Positions 51,244 through 59,158 are shown, numbered from the stretch's first letter. The stretch: 64,000 nt of DNA from Lachnospiraceae bacterium (GCA_017503735.1 JAFVSN010000043.1:1-64000); one strand, 5' to 3'. Program-made: numbers and translations. The notes: a model not told the origin generated them from the sequence alone.

Positions 51244-51804
51244 ATGATGCCCGAGATTTCCTTAAATATACTTGATGTTGCGGAGAATTCCACCCGTGCA
51301 AAAGCCTCACTGGTCACCATTATTGTAGATGTCCAGACGTTGGCGGATACCCTTACCGTAATCATTGACGATGACGGTTGCGGTATGACCGCGGAGCAGG
51401 TTGCTGCCGTAACGGATCCCTTTTACACTACCCGTTCCACAAGAAAGGTAGGTCTGGGCGTTCCGTTTTTTAAGCAGGCTGCGGAGAGCACCGGCGGCTC
51501 CTTTTCCATCGAGTCCACGGTAGGCGTCGGTACCCGCGTGACCGCAGTGTTTACACTGTCCCACATCGACCGTATGCCTTTAGGAGACATGAACAGCACC
51601 ATTCACACCTTAGTTACCATGCATGAGGAATGTAATTTCTTATATACATTCCGTTTCAATGAAAAGGAATTTTCGTTAGACACCAGAGAATTTCGCGAAG
51701 TTCTCGGTGAAATCTCCTTTCAGGAGCCTGAGGTGTCACTTTATATAAAGGACTACCTAAGAGAAAATTTTAACGAAACCAATGACGACACCTTTGAACT
51801 TTAG
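51244..51804 (+). CDS. Histidine-kinase-type ATPase in the hydrogenase operon
   Basis: 186 residues. GHKL fold: ISLNILDVAENSTRAKASLV at 5-24 (N box), IDDDGCGMTAEQVAAVTDPF near 40 (G1), and TRSTRKVGLGVPFFKQAAES (G2). The C-terminal 90 residues are unlike a kinase partner domain and lack a phosphoacceptor His region. Similar ATPases sit in Thermotoga and Clostridia hyd operons between the NuoE-like gene and the ferredoxin-like gene; their role is not established. AAGGAGTACC precedes ATG. A second, different HATPase is on the opposite strand at 49634. Confidence 0.85.
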   Translation: MMPEISLNILDVAENSTRAKASLVTIIVDVQTLADTLTVIIDDDGCGMTAEQVAAVTDPFYTTRSTRKVGLGVPFFKQAAESTGGSFSIESTVGVGTRVTAVFTLSHIDRMPLGDMNSTIHTLVTMHEECNFLYTFRFNEKEFSLDTREFREVLGEISFQEPEVSLYIKDYLRENFNETNDDTFEL

Positions 51805-51871
51805 ATTCGCCAACGCGAATCCCTTGTAACACCAAATTGATATGCCGAGAAACGGCAGATTGGAGGAAAGT

Positions 51872-52243
51872 ATGAAGTCTCTTGCAGAGTTAAAGGCAAT
51901 TCGGGAAAAGATGCAGGGCCAGGTTGGTCTCCGCTCTGAGTCCGAAACACAGACAAGAGTTGTTGTCGGTATGGCTACCTGCGGTATCGCAAGCGGCGCA
52001 AGACCGGTATTAACTGCTCTTGCAGATGCGGTAATGAACAAGAAGCTTGAGGACGTGGCTGTTGTACAGACCGGTTGCATCGGTCTTTGCCAGTTCGAGC
52101 CGATCGTAGAAGTTATCGCTCCGGGTAAGGAAAAGGTTACCTATGTTCATATGACCCCGGAAAAGGCAGAAGAAATCGTTGAACAGCACCTGATTCGTGG
52201 ACAGGTAGTTACCCAGTACACCCTCGGTGCAGCAAATAAATAA
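51872..52243 (+). CDS. hndB: Hydrogenase subunit B ((2Fe-2S) thioredoxin-like ferredoxin)
   Basis: 123 residues from ATG 51872 (GGAGGAAAG). VVGMATCGIASGARPVLTAL and VQTGCIGLCQFEPIVEVIAP are typical of HndB; three cysteines are visible in these motifs, one fewer than in classical [2Fe-2S] thioredoxin-like proteins, a pattern I believe is normal for HndB. Small electron-transfer or structural subunit of the NAD(P)-linked complex. 15 bases before hndC. Confidence 0.9.
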   Translation: MKSLAELKAIREKMQGQVGLRSESETQTRVVVGMATCGIASGARPVLTALADAVMNKKLEDVAVVQTGCIGLCQFEPIVEVIAPGKEKVTYVHMTPEKAEEIVEQHLIRGQVVTQYTLGAANK

Positions 52244-52258
52244 GGAGGAAGAAATATT

Positions 52259-54049
52259 ATGTATCGTTCACATGTATTAGTATGCGGCGGAACCGGTTGT
52301 ACTTCCTCCGGCAGCCTTCAGATTTTCGATCTTTTAAAAGAGGAAATCGCAAAGAACGGCCTTGCTGATGAAGTTTCCGTTGTACAGACCGGTTGTCACG
52401 GTCTCTGTGCTCTCGGCCCGATCGTTATCGTTTATCCGGAAGCTACCTTCTATTCCATGGTGAAGCCGGAATACATCCCGGAAATCGTTTCCGAGCACCT
52501 GTTAAAGGGTCGTGTAGTTAAGAAGTATGTTTACGAAGACACCGTTCAGGAAGAGGGCTTAAAGCCGCTTCACGAGACCGACTTCTACAAGAAGCAGCAT
52601 CGTATCGCGCTTCGTAACTGTGGTGTTATCAATCCGGAGAATATCGAGGAGTACATCGGTACCCGCGGTTATGAGGCACTTGGTAAGGTTCTTACCGAGA
52701 TGACCCCGGATGACGTTATTAAGTGCATCTTAGATTCCGGCCTTCGCGGACGAGGCGGCGGCGGATTCCCGACCGGTAGAAAGTGGCAGCTGGCAAAGGA
52801 CCTTGTAAAGGGCGGCCAGAAGTATGTTGCTTGTAACGCCGACGAGGGTGACCCGGGTGCATTCATGGATCGTTCCGTACTTGAGGGCGACCCGCACGCA
52901 TTAATCGAGGCTATGGCTATCGCAGGTTACGCAATCGGTGCTAACCAGGGTTACATTTACGTTCGTGCAGAGTACCCGATCGCTGTAGATCGTTTGAATA
53001 TTGCAATCGGTCAGGCCAGAGAATATGGCTTACTCGGTAAGGACATCTTCGGAACCGGTTTTGATTTCGACTTAGAGCTTCGTCTCGGTGCAGGTGCATT
53101 CGTATGTGGTGAGGAAACCGCTCTTATGACCTCCATCGAAGGTAACCGTGGTGAACCGAAGCCGAGACCGCCGTTCCCGGCTGAAAAGGGCCTTTTCGAT
53201 AAGCCTACTGTATTAAACAACGTAGAAACCTACGCAAATATTCCGCAGATTATCTTAAACGGTGCTGAATGGTTCGCTTCCATGGGTACCGAAAAGAGTA
53301 AGGGTACCAAGGTATTCGCTCTCGGCGGTAAGATTAAGAACACCGGTCTTGTAGAAATCCCGATGGGTACTACCCTTCGTACGGTTGTTGAAGACATCGG
53401 TGGCGGCATCCCGAACGGCAAGAAGTTTAAGGCAGCTCAGACCGGTGGTCCGTCTGGCGGATGTATCCCGGCTGAACACTTCGACGTTCCGATTGACTAC
53501 GATAACCTCATCGCTCTCGGTTCCATGATGGGTTCCGGCGGACTTATCGTTATGGACGAAGACAACTGTATGGTTGATATCGCGAAGTTCTTCCTTGAGT
53601 TCACCGTTGATGAGTCCTGTGGTAAGTGTACTCCGTGCCGTATCGGTACCAAGCGTCTCTATGAGATGTTAGACAAGATTACCAAGGGCCAGGCTACTTT
53701 AGAGGACCTCGATAAGTTAGAAGAGCTCTGCTACTACATTAAGGATAACTCCTTATGTGGTCTCGGCCAGACCGCTCCGAACCCGGTACTTTCCACCTTA
53801 CGTTACTTCAAGGACGAGTACATCGCTCACGTTGTTGAGAAGAGATGTCCGGCCGGCGTATGTAAGGATCTCTTATCCTTCGTTATCGATCCGGATAAGT
53901 GTAAGGGTTGTACCCTTTGTGCTAAGAAGTGTCCGGCAGGTGCAATTTCCGGCACTGTTAAGGAGCCGCATGTTATCGATACCAGCAAGTGCGTAAAGTG
54001 TGGCGTATGTATCGAGAACTGTAAGTTTGGCGCTATATCTAAGAAGTAA
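52259..54049 (+). CDS. hndC: Bifurcating hydrogenase subunit C (NuoF-like, FMN and Fe-S)
   Basis: 596 residues. N-terminal [2Fe-2S] thioredoxin-like domain (CGGTGCTSSGSLQIF and VQTGCHGLCALGP), then the NuoF core: LDSGLRGRGGGGFPTGRKW near 160 and CNADEGDPGAFMDRSVLEGD near 197, which bind FMN and NAD(H), followed by ESCGKCTPCRIGTKRLYEML near 455 for a 4Fe-4S cluster. The C-terminus adds two ferredoxin motifs, CKGCTLCAKKCP and CVKCGVCIENC. This subunit couples NADH and ferredoxin oxidation or reduction. Equivalent to Thermotoga HydB. Confidence 0.95.
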   Translation: MYRSHVLVCGGTGCTSSGSLQIFDLLKEEIAKNGLADEVSVVQTGCHGLCALGPIVIVYPEATFYSMVKPEYIPEIVSEHLLKGRVVKKYVYEDTVQEEGLKPLHETDFYKKQHRIALRNCGVINPENIEEYIGTRGYEALGKVLTEMTPDDVIKCILDSGLRGRGGGGFPTGRKWQLAKDLVKGGQKYVACNADEGDPGAFMDRSVLEGDPHALIEAMAIAGYAIGANQGYIYVRAEYPIAVDRLNIAIGQAREYGLLGKDIFGTGFDFDLELRLGAGAFVCGEETALMTSIEGNRGEPKPRPPFPAEKGLFDKPTVLNNVETYANIPQIILNGAEWFASMGTEKSKGTKVFALGGKIKNTGLVEIPMGTTLRTVVEDIGGGIPNGKKFKAAQTGGPSGGCIPAEHFDVPIDYDNLIALGSMMGSGGLIVMDEDNCMVDIAKFFLEFTVDESCGKCTPCRIGTKRLYEMLDKITKGQATLEDLDKLEELCYYIKDNSLCGLGQTAPNPVLSTLRYFKDEYIAHVVEKRCPAGVCKDLLSFVIDPDKCKGCTLCAKKCPAGAISGTVKEPHVIDTSKCVKCGVCIENCKFGAISKK

Positions 54050-54081
54050 GTTACTGACTTAATTTGAATTGGAGGTAAAAC

Positions 54082-55833
54082 ATGGAAACCGTTACTTTAA
54101 AGATTAATGGTATGACCGTTACCGCACCAAAGGGCGCTACTATCTTAGAGGCAGCAAGAATCGCTCACATCGAGATTCCGACGCTTTGCTACTTAAAGGA
54201 TATTAACGCAATCGGCGCTTGCCGTATTTGTGTGGTAGAGGTAAAAGGCGCAAGAAGCCTTGTAGCTTCCTGTGTATACCCGGTAAACGAGGGTATGGAA
54301 GTATTCACAAATACTCCTAAGGTATTAGATTCCAGAAGAAAAACTTTGGAACTTATTCTTTCCAACCATGACAGAAAGTGTCTCTCCTGCGTACGCAGCG
54401 GCAACTGTGAATTACAGAAGCTCTGTAAGGACTTAAAGGTAGAGTGTGAAAACGTTTATGACGGTGAAGCAAACACCTACGAGTTAGATGAGAGCGCTGT
54501 TCATATGGTTCGTGATAATAACAAGTGTATCCTTTGTCGCAGATGTTCCGCTGTCTGTGAAAAGGTACAGGGTGTTGGCGTAATCGGCGCTAACGAGCGT
54601 GGTTTCAAGACCAACATTGCATCCGCATTCGACATGGGCCTCGGCGATACCGCTTGTGTATCCTGTGGTCAGTGTATCGCTGTCTGTCCGACCGGTGCTC
54701 TTTACGAGAAGGATTCCACCGATGAAGTTCTCGCTGCAATCGCAGACCCGAACAAGAAGGTATTCGTTCAGGTTGCTCCGGCTGTACGTGCTGCTCTCGG
54801 TGAAGAGTTCGGTTACCCGATGGGAACCGGTGTACAGGGCAAGATGGCTGCTGCACTTCGTCGCATCGGCTTTGATAAGGTATTCGATACCAACTTCTCT
54901 GCTGACCTTACCATCATGGAAGAGTCTCACGAGTTCCTTGACCGTGTACAGAACGGTGGCGTATTACCGCTCATCACTTCCTGTTCTCCGGGCTGGATTA
55001 AGTACTGTGAGCACTACTTCCCGGATATGACCGAGAACCTTTCTTCCTGTAAGTCTCCGCAGCAGATGTTCGGTGCTGTGCTTAAGACCTACTACGCTGA
55101 GAAGGAAGGCATTGACAAGAACGATATCGTATCTGTCAGCGTAATGCCGTGTACCGCTAAGAAGTTCGAGCTTACTCGTGACGATCAGGCTGGCGCAGGT
55201 GTTGCAGATGTAGATATTTCCATCACCACCAGAGAACTTGCAAGACTCATCAAGCGTCTCGGTATCACCTTCAACACCCTTCCGGATGAAGAGTTCGATT
55301 CTCCGTTAGGTTCCGGTACCGGTGCTGCAGTAATCTTCGGTGCTACCGGCGGTGTTATGGAGGCAGCTCTTCGTACCGCAGTTTGGAAGCTTACCGGTGA
55401 GAAGGACGGCACCCCGATCGAGTTCACCGAGGTTCGTGGTACCGAAGGTATCAAGGAAGCTACCTACGAAGTTGCAGGCATGAAGGTGAACGTTGCAGTT
55501 GCTTCCGGCCTGAAGAACGCAAAGGAACTTCTTACCAAGGTTCAGAACGGCGAAGCTAACTACCACTTCATCGAAATCATGGGTTGCCCGGGTGGTTGTG
55601 TAAACGGTGGCGGTCAGCCGCAGGTTGACGCATCCGTACGTAACTTCACGGATATCCGTGCCGTACGTGCTAAGGCTCTCTACGATTACGATGCAGCTAA
55701 CACGCTCCGCTTCTCTCACGAGAATCCGGATGTGAAGGAGCTTTATAAGAGCTATCTCGGCGAGCCGGGTAGCCACAAGGCTCATGAGCTTCTCCATACG
55801 ACCTACGTAAAGAGAAAGATTCATAATCTGTAA
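54082..55833 (+). CDS. hndD: [FeFe] hydrogenase catalytic subunit
   Basis: Makes or consumes H2. 583 residues. N-terminal [2Fe-2S] ligands C36, C47, C50, C64; a His-ligated 4Fe-4S motif LSNHDRKCLSCVRSGNCELQ; two 4Fe-4S motifs CILCRRCSAVCE and CVSCGQCIAVCPTGALY. The H-cluster motifs are intact: LITSCSPGWIKYCEHYFP near 303, SVMPCTAKKFELTRD near 355 and EIMGCPGGCVNGGGQP near 500. A short C-terminal maturation-type domain (YKSYLGEPGSHKAHELLHTT) follows. Last gene of the operon; AGGTAAAAC region precedes ATG. With HndABC it forms an NADH/ferredoxin bifurcating enzyme. Equivalent to Thermotoga HydA. Confidence 0.96.
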   Translation: METVTLKINGMTVTAPKGATILEAARIAHIEIPTLCYLKDINAIGACRICVVEVKGARSLVASCVYPVNEGMEVFTNTPKVLDSRRKTLELILSNHDRKCLSCVRSGNCELQKLCKDLKVECENVYDGEANTYELDESAVHMVRDNNKCILCRRCSAVCEKVQGVGVIGANERGFKTNIASAFDMGLGDTACVSCGQCIAVCPTGALYEKDSTDEVLAAIADPNKKVFVQVAPAVRAALGEEFGYPMGTGVQGKMAAALRRIGFDKVFDTNFSADLTIMEESHEFLDRVQNGGVLPLITSCSPGWIKYCEHYFPDMTENLSSCKSPQQMFGAVLKTYYAEKEGIDKNDIVSVSVMPCTAKKFELTRDDQAGAGVADVDISITTRELARLIKRLGITFNTLPDEEFDSPLGSGTGAAVIFGATGGVMEAALRTAVWKLTGEKDGTPIEFTEVRGTEGIKEATYEVAGMKVNVAVASGLKNAKELLTKVQNGEANYHFIEIMGCPGGCVNGGGQPQVDASVRNFTDIRAVRAKALYDYDAANTLRFSHENPDVKELYKSYLGEPGSHKAHELLHTTYVKRKIHNL

Positions 55834-55845
55834 AATTTAGGCTTT

Positions 55846-55873
55846 TGGGGCCGCGCTGATGCGCGGCCCTTTA
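55846..55873 (+). terminator. Terminator of the hnd operon
   Basis: GGGCCGCGC, loop TGAT, GCGCGGCCC, then TTTATG, 14 bases after the hndD stop. Confidence 0.85.
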
Positions 55874-55878
55874 TGTTT

Positions 55879-56062
55879 GCGCGGCTTCCCGTTCTTACAA
55901 GTGGGGAAGGTTGTGTAAGACCGAAATGAGGGCATAGAGTATCTTTCTTGCTGAGCGCAACGCTCCGTCAAACTTCCTTTAAAAGCGGCTAAGCCTTTCA
56001 GGAGCGTCTTCAAGCCTAAGCCGCTCTAAAAGGTGATTTCGACTACGCTAAAAATGTGATAT
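55879..56062. repeat. Family B nested element, copy B2
   Basis: GCGCGGCTTCCCGTT..GTGGGGAAGGTT, then CGCAACGCTCCGTCAAACTT, CCTTTAAAAGCGGCTAAG hairpin with CTTAGCCGCTCTAAAAGG (as CCTAAGCCGCTCTAAAAGG at 56014-56032), and AGGTGATTTCGACTACGCTA. The order and the conserved strings match copy B1. The long outer arms around B1 (ACCGCTATCCC..) are not obvious here; instead the element runs into the TACCATT array after nine bases. Confidence 0.7.
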
Positions 56063-56070
56063 CTATCTTT

Positions 56071-56409
56071 TACCATTGCAACTCGTAATATCTCCATTCT
56101 CATGGTACTGATTTTGACCCTTCACGAGATTTTACCATTGCATTTGGAAAAATATCCTTTATCATGGTACAAATTTTCTTGTCATTTTTATTTTTACCAT
56201 TACAAACATCAAAAGCTCGGTTCTCATGGTAAAAAAAACAGGATTTTTCATGCTTACGCACGAGAAATCCTACTCAAAATACCTTTTTCACAGCAAATCA
56301 CTAGTTTTTGTACCATTGGAATTGTATAAATCGTGATTCTCATGGTAAAATCTCAAATCCACTCTAAATTTGTACCATTCAAAACATCAAAATCCGATTT
56401 CTCATGGTA
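56071..56409. repeat. Phased array of alternating inverted half-sites (TACCATT / CATGGTA)
   Basis: Five units, each exactly 37 bases, begin TACCATT and end CATGGTA (four of them TTCTCATGGTA or TCTCATGGTA): 56071-56107, 56133-56169, 56195-56231, 56311-56347 and 56373-56409. Spacers are exactly 25 bases except the 79-base gap between units 3 and 4. Half-site centres alternate 30 and 32 bases apart. The inner 19-20 bases and the spacers are not conserved. It lies between convergent genes, and a minus-strand terminator occupies the 79-base gap. Not a CRISPR array: the constant parts are only 7-11 bases. Confidence 0.75.
56231..56271 (-). terminator. Terminator of the flavodoxin operon, inside the array
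   Basis: Minus strand AGGATTT and AAATCCT pair with an inner GTGC/GCAT stem and run into TTTTTTTT. It would end minus-strand transcription after units 5 and 4. Confidence 0.75.
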
Positions 56410-56437
56410 AAAGTTTTAAACAACCACAATCCCGCAC

Positions 56438-56503
56438 CTATTTCTTACGTTTCATCTTCGCAACCATCACCGGAGCAAACAATGCTGCCAAGTACTTCTT
56501 CAT
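56438..56503 (-). CDS. Possible 21-residue amphipathic/membrane peptide
   Basis: ATG 56503 to TAG gives MKKYLAALFAPVMVAKMKRK plus one more lysine: basic start, hydrophobic middle and a strongly basic tail, like small membrane peptides or type I toxins. AGGGGCT lies five to seven bases upstream, inside the stop region of the flavodoxin gene (8 bases separate stop and start), so translation would be coupled. Too short to judge by codon bias; could be chance. Confidence 0.4.
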   Translation of the reverse strand: MKKYLAALFAPVMVAKMKRKK

Positions 56504-56511
56504 GATAGCCC

Positions 56512-57063
56512 CTATTCATTCTCCTTTAAATACCGCAACAACGGTTCCAAACTCCTCTTATCCGTCCAATCGCATTTTTGTCCCTTTGCTCCCAGAAGCG
56601 CCCTTTGCCACGGTTCAAACTCCTCCGGATTTTGCTTTGCCACTGCCTTTTGTAACATCCTGCAGAGGGTTCTGTGTGTAAAACTCATCTTATCTTCATC
56701 CCATGCGCCGCGACAGTAAAACAACGGAATCCGTTCCATCGCGTCTTTAAAATGCACCTCTCTCGCCTGCATAATAGCTTTCTCATCATAAGGAGATGCA
56801 CCTACCGCAAATACCGCTATTTTCTTATCCGACAAAAGGTTGATATTCTTCTTTAAAAAATGCAAGCCCAAAATTCCCGATGCATACACACCGCCTCCGA
56901 GAACAATAACATCATAACCTTGCACCAAAGACACCGTAGCCTTCTTTGTTTCCATACAGTCGTAGCCGGTTTCCTCCTGCAACCAGTCTGCATATTTCTT
57001 TGTTGCTCCGTATTTGGATTGATATAAAACAATACCTTTTCCCATATTTTCAAACCTCTCCAT
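56512..57063 (-). CDS. Flavodoxin-domain protein
   Basis: 183 residues from ATG 57063 (AGAGGAAG); ATG 57045 (MGKGIVLYQ) is another possible start. KGIVLYQSKYGATKKYADWL is the flavodoxin FMN phosphate loop, GYDVIVLGGGVYASGILGLH is the second binding stretch, and IAVFAVGASPYDEKAI follows. Resembles the Flavodoxin_5/HemG-like class. The C-terminal 60 residues are basic and end PLLRYLKENE. Third gene of a MarR-controlled cassette with a second flavodoxin at 57924. Confidence 0.85.
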   Translation of the reverse strand: MERFENMGKGIVLYQSKYGATKKYADWLQEETGYDCMETKKATVSLVQGYDVIVLGGGVYASGILGLHFLKKNINLLSDKKIAVFAVGASPYDEKAIMQAREVHFKDAMERIPLFYCRGAWDEDKMSFTHRTLCRMLQKAVAKQNPEEFEPWQRALLGAKGQKCDWTDKRSLEPLLRYLKENE

Positions 57064-57076
57064 GTTTATCTTCCTC

Positions 57077-57922
57077 TTACTCACCATACGATATTGCATG
57101 AATCACACCGTCAAAATAGACAAAATCTCCATCCTGATAATTCCATATCGCTTTGAACTTCGTAGGATACTTGATTCCTGTCTCAGAAACACGGTATCCG
57201 TCACATACCGCTGACCAAGGAACGTATTCCATAGTACCATCCTTATTTGATACACCTCTGTCATTCGTTGTAAAACAAACATATTCATACGCCTCGTTAA
57301 AGGCAAATATACCGCTTGCGGTTTGACCTCCGTACGTAATTGTAGCTTTCACTTCATATGCACTTATTTCTTCGAGAACAATAAAATCCTGGAGCAAGAT
57401 TGCAGGCGCAAATAAGCTTTCCGCAAGATATGTCACCAGACACGCCTTGTCCATTTCCGGTCCTGTCTGATGAAATAAGTTGATTGCCTTTGCAATCTGT
57501 CCTCTCATTCCTCCGATACCATTTTGATAATAATCATATCCCTCAAAAGGAGTACCAAACATATGACTGTCAATCCGAGCCATACGGCAAGGTTCTACCA
57601 CAAAGTTATATTGCGTATAATCAATTTTTTGTGCCGGTCCTGATTTTCCCATCATAAAATCCACATCCCGATACTCCATCTTCAAATAACTCATTTGAGA
57701 TGTTCCGATATATCCGCAGCAATCCATATAACACTGAATTGCTTTCGGCAAATGTAAAAAATCTTCTTTTTTAAATAAACGCCCTTGCACTTTAAGCTCG
57801 GCATTATTCTTTAGCGACTCTATATCCTTCAAAAATCTTGTTTTCAACGGCGAGTACGGAATATAAAACCACACAAAAATCAATCCGATAATCACCAAAA
57901 AAATTCCAATTCCTATAAGCAT
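57077..57922 (-). CDS. DUF6544/DUF6920-like membrane-anchored protein
   Basis: 281 residues. One N-terminal membrane helix (LIGIGIFLVIIGLIFVWFYI) and a 250-residue beta-rich domain: LPKAIQCYMDCCGYIG, QYNFVVEPCRMARIDSHMFG, VTYLAESLFAPAILLQDFIV and YPTKFKAIWNYQDGDFVYFD. I associate these motifs with the DUF6544 family, of unknown function. It sits between two flavodoxin genes, two bases from one and 14 bases from the other, so the three are expressed together. Confidence 0.72.
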   Translation of the reverse strand: MLIGIGIFLVIIGLIFVWFYIPYSPLKTRFLKDIESLKNNAELKVQGRLFKKEDFLHLPKAIQCYMDCCGYIGTSQMSYLKMEYRDVDFMMGKSGPAQKIDYTQYNFVVEPCRMARIDSHMFGTPFEGYDYYQNGIGGMRGQIAKAINLFHQTGPEMDKACLVTYLAESLFAPAILLQDFIVLEEISAYEVKATITYGGQTASGIFAFNEAYEYVCFTTNDRGVSNKDGTMEYVPWSAVCDGYRVSETGIKYPTKFKAIWNYQDGDFVYFDGVIHAISYGE

Positions 57923-57923
57923 T

Positions 57924-58469
57924 TTATTTTTCCTTTCTTCTTTGTCCTTCCAACAAATACCGTATCAGCGGCTGTGCATATTCCTCGGAAGAAATGTCAT
58001 AGGAACTCGTTATAGCCTGTGAAAAACCTTCTTCCGCACTGTCCTTATTTTTCTTTTTACTCAAAGCCTTTGACATCATTTTCATAAAAGTTCTGTTTAC
58101 AAATGACATCTTTTCGTAGCAAATACCACCTTGCATGTAAAAATGCGGTATAGATTCTGATTCTTCTACCGATAAATTATGTGCCCATATATCGTCTGTT
58201 TCATTTACCGCTGCATTAGGCGCACCGCCTGTAGCAAATACAATCATCTTTTTAGCAGAGCTCTCTTCGAACATCTCTTTCGCTTTCTTTAATCCGTTTA
58301 CCATTCCGGCATATATCCCGCCACCATAAACAACCACATCAAACTCGGACATCCGTTCAATCGTAACTTCATTAAAATCCATAAGATACCCATCTACTTC
58401 TTTGGCAATAATTTCTGCATATCGCTTCGTAAATTCCGTTTTGCTTTTATATGTCACTAATATTTTCAT
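57924..58469 (-). CDS. Flavodoxin-domain protein
   Basis: 181 residues. KILVTYKSKTEFTKRYAEII at 2-21 (phosphate loop), FDVVVYGGGIYAGMVNGLKK near 45 and KKMIVFATGGAPNAA near 72 are flavodoxin signatures. The C-terminal part has CYEKMSFVNRTFMKMMSKAL, parallel to EDKMSFTHRTLCRML in the flavodoxin at 56512, so the two are paralogues. First gene after the MarR regulator, 13 bases away. Electron partner unknown. Confidence 0.86.
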   Translation of the reverse strand: MKILVTYKSKTEFTKRYAEIIAKEVDGYLMDFNEVTIERMSEFDVVVYGGGIYAGMVNGLKKAKEMFEESSAKKMIVFATGGAPNAAVNETDDIWAHNLSVEESESIPHFYMQGGICYEKMSFVNRTFMKMMSKALSKKKNKDSAEEGFSQAITSSYDISSEEYAQPLIRYLLEGQRRKEK

Positions 58470-58482
58470 CTGCTCTTACTCC

Positions 58483-58953
58483 TTAAATCATTTTCAAATT
58501 GTCTTCAATCTGAATAATTGTCTGTATCGTCACCTGTAACTGCTCCCCGGAAACACCGGCAAACAACTTTCTCATGGTGTTCATACTCATCTCATCGTTC
58601 TTTTCACAGAACTCCCTGCAATAGTCCGTAAGTTCAATCCGCTGCTTTCTCTTATCCTTCTCATCCACCGTAATACGAACAAATCCTTTTTTCTCTAACT
58701 TCAGCAAAATCTGCTTTACGTTCTGATGGGAGCTTCCCATAATGTCCGCCAGTTCTTTCACTGTAGGGCTGCTTTTACACATACTGACACAGATGATTGC
58801 AAAAAACTGCTTCCAACTGATTTCCTTCATGGCATTGTCTGCCACTGCCTGAAAGCGATTTTCAAAGGCACTTAACAATCCAATCAAAAAATAGGATAGC
58901 TCAATACCGGTGAAATCCACTTTTTCATTCCCCATCACTTCTTTAATATGCAT
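58483..58953 (-). CDS. MarR-family transcriptional regulator
   Basis: 156 residues from ATG 58953, five bases after GGAGG. Winged helix: SSPTVKELADIMGSSHQNVK with QILLKLEKKGFVRITVDEKD and KRKQRIELTDYCREF (wing and following helix). The N-terminal helix carries LSYFLIGLLSAFENRFQAVA. It heads the flavodoxin cassette. A 17-base inverted repeat in its promoter is the likely binding site, giving autorepression relieved by a ligand or oxidation. Confidence 0.9.
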   Translation of the reverse strand: MHIKEVMGNEKVDFTGIELSYFLIGLLSAFENRFQAVADNAMKEISWKQFFAIICVSMCKSSPTVKELADIMGSSHQNVKQILLKLEKKGFVRITVDEKDKRKQRIELTDYCREFCEKNDEMSMNTMRKLFAGVSGEQLQVTIQTIIQIEDNLKMI

Positions 58954-58963
58954 CTCATCCTCC

Positions 58964-59016
58964 AATAGGTAATATATTACTTTATATATGGTAACATATT
59001 ACCTATTGTTTGTCAA
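58964..59016 (-). promoter_or_regulatory. MarR operator and promoter
   Basis: AATAGGTAATATATTAC (58964-58980), 10-base spacer, GTAACATATTACCTATT (58991-59007): a 17-base inverted repeat with one mismatch. On the minus strand TTGACA (59011-59016) lies just upstream and the -10 region falls inside, so a bound repressor would block RNA polymerase. Confidence 0.75.
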
Positions 59017-59077
59017 CAACAATTTTCGTCTCTACCCGGAGCGTTTTGCTTTAAATGGAAAACACAATTTCCTATAA

Positions 59078-59126
59078 AACAGAAAAGTTTTGCCCCGGTG
59101 ACTGTTCCTGCACCGAAGCAAAACTT
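59078..59126 (-). terminator. Terminator of the AraC regulator gene
   Basis: Minus strand AGTTTTGC..GGTG and CACC..GCAAAACT around an 8-base loop, then TTTTCTGTTTTA. Confidence 0.78.
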
Positions 59127-59158
59127 CTTATCAACAAATCTAAAACGGATTAAAATCC

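Noticed and set aside
56071-56409. Array as a CRISPR locus
   Set aside because: The constant parts are only 7-11 bases and alternate in orientation; no cas genes are nearby, and the interior of each 37-base unit is not conserved.
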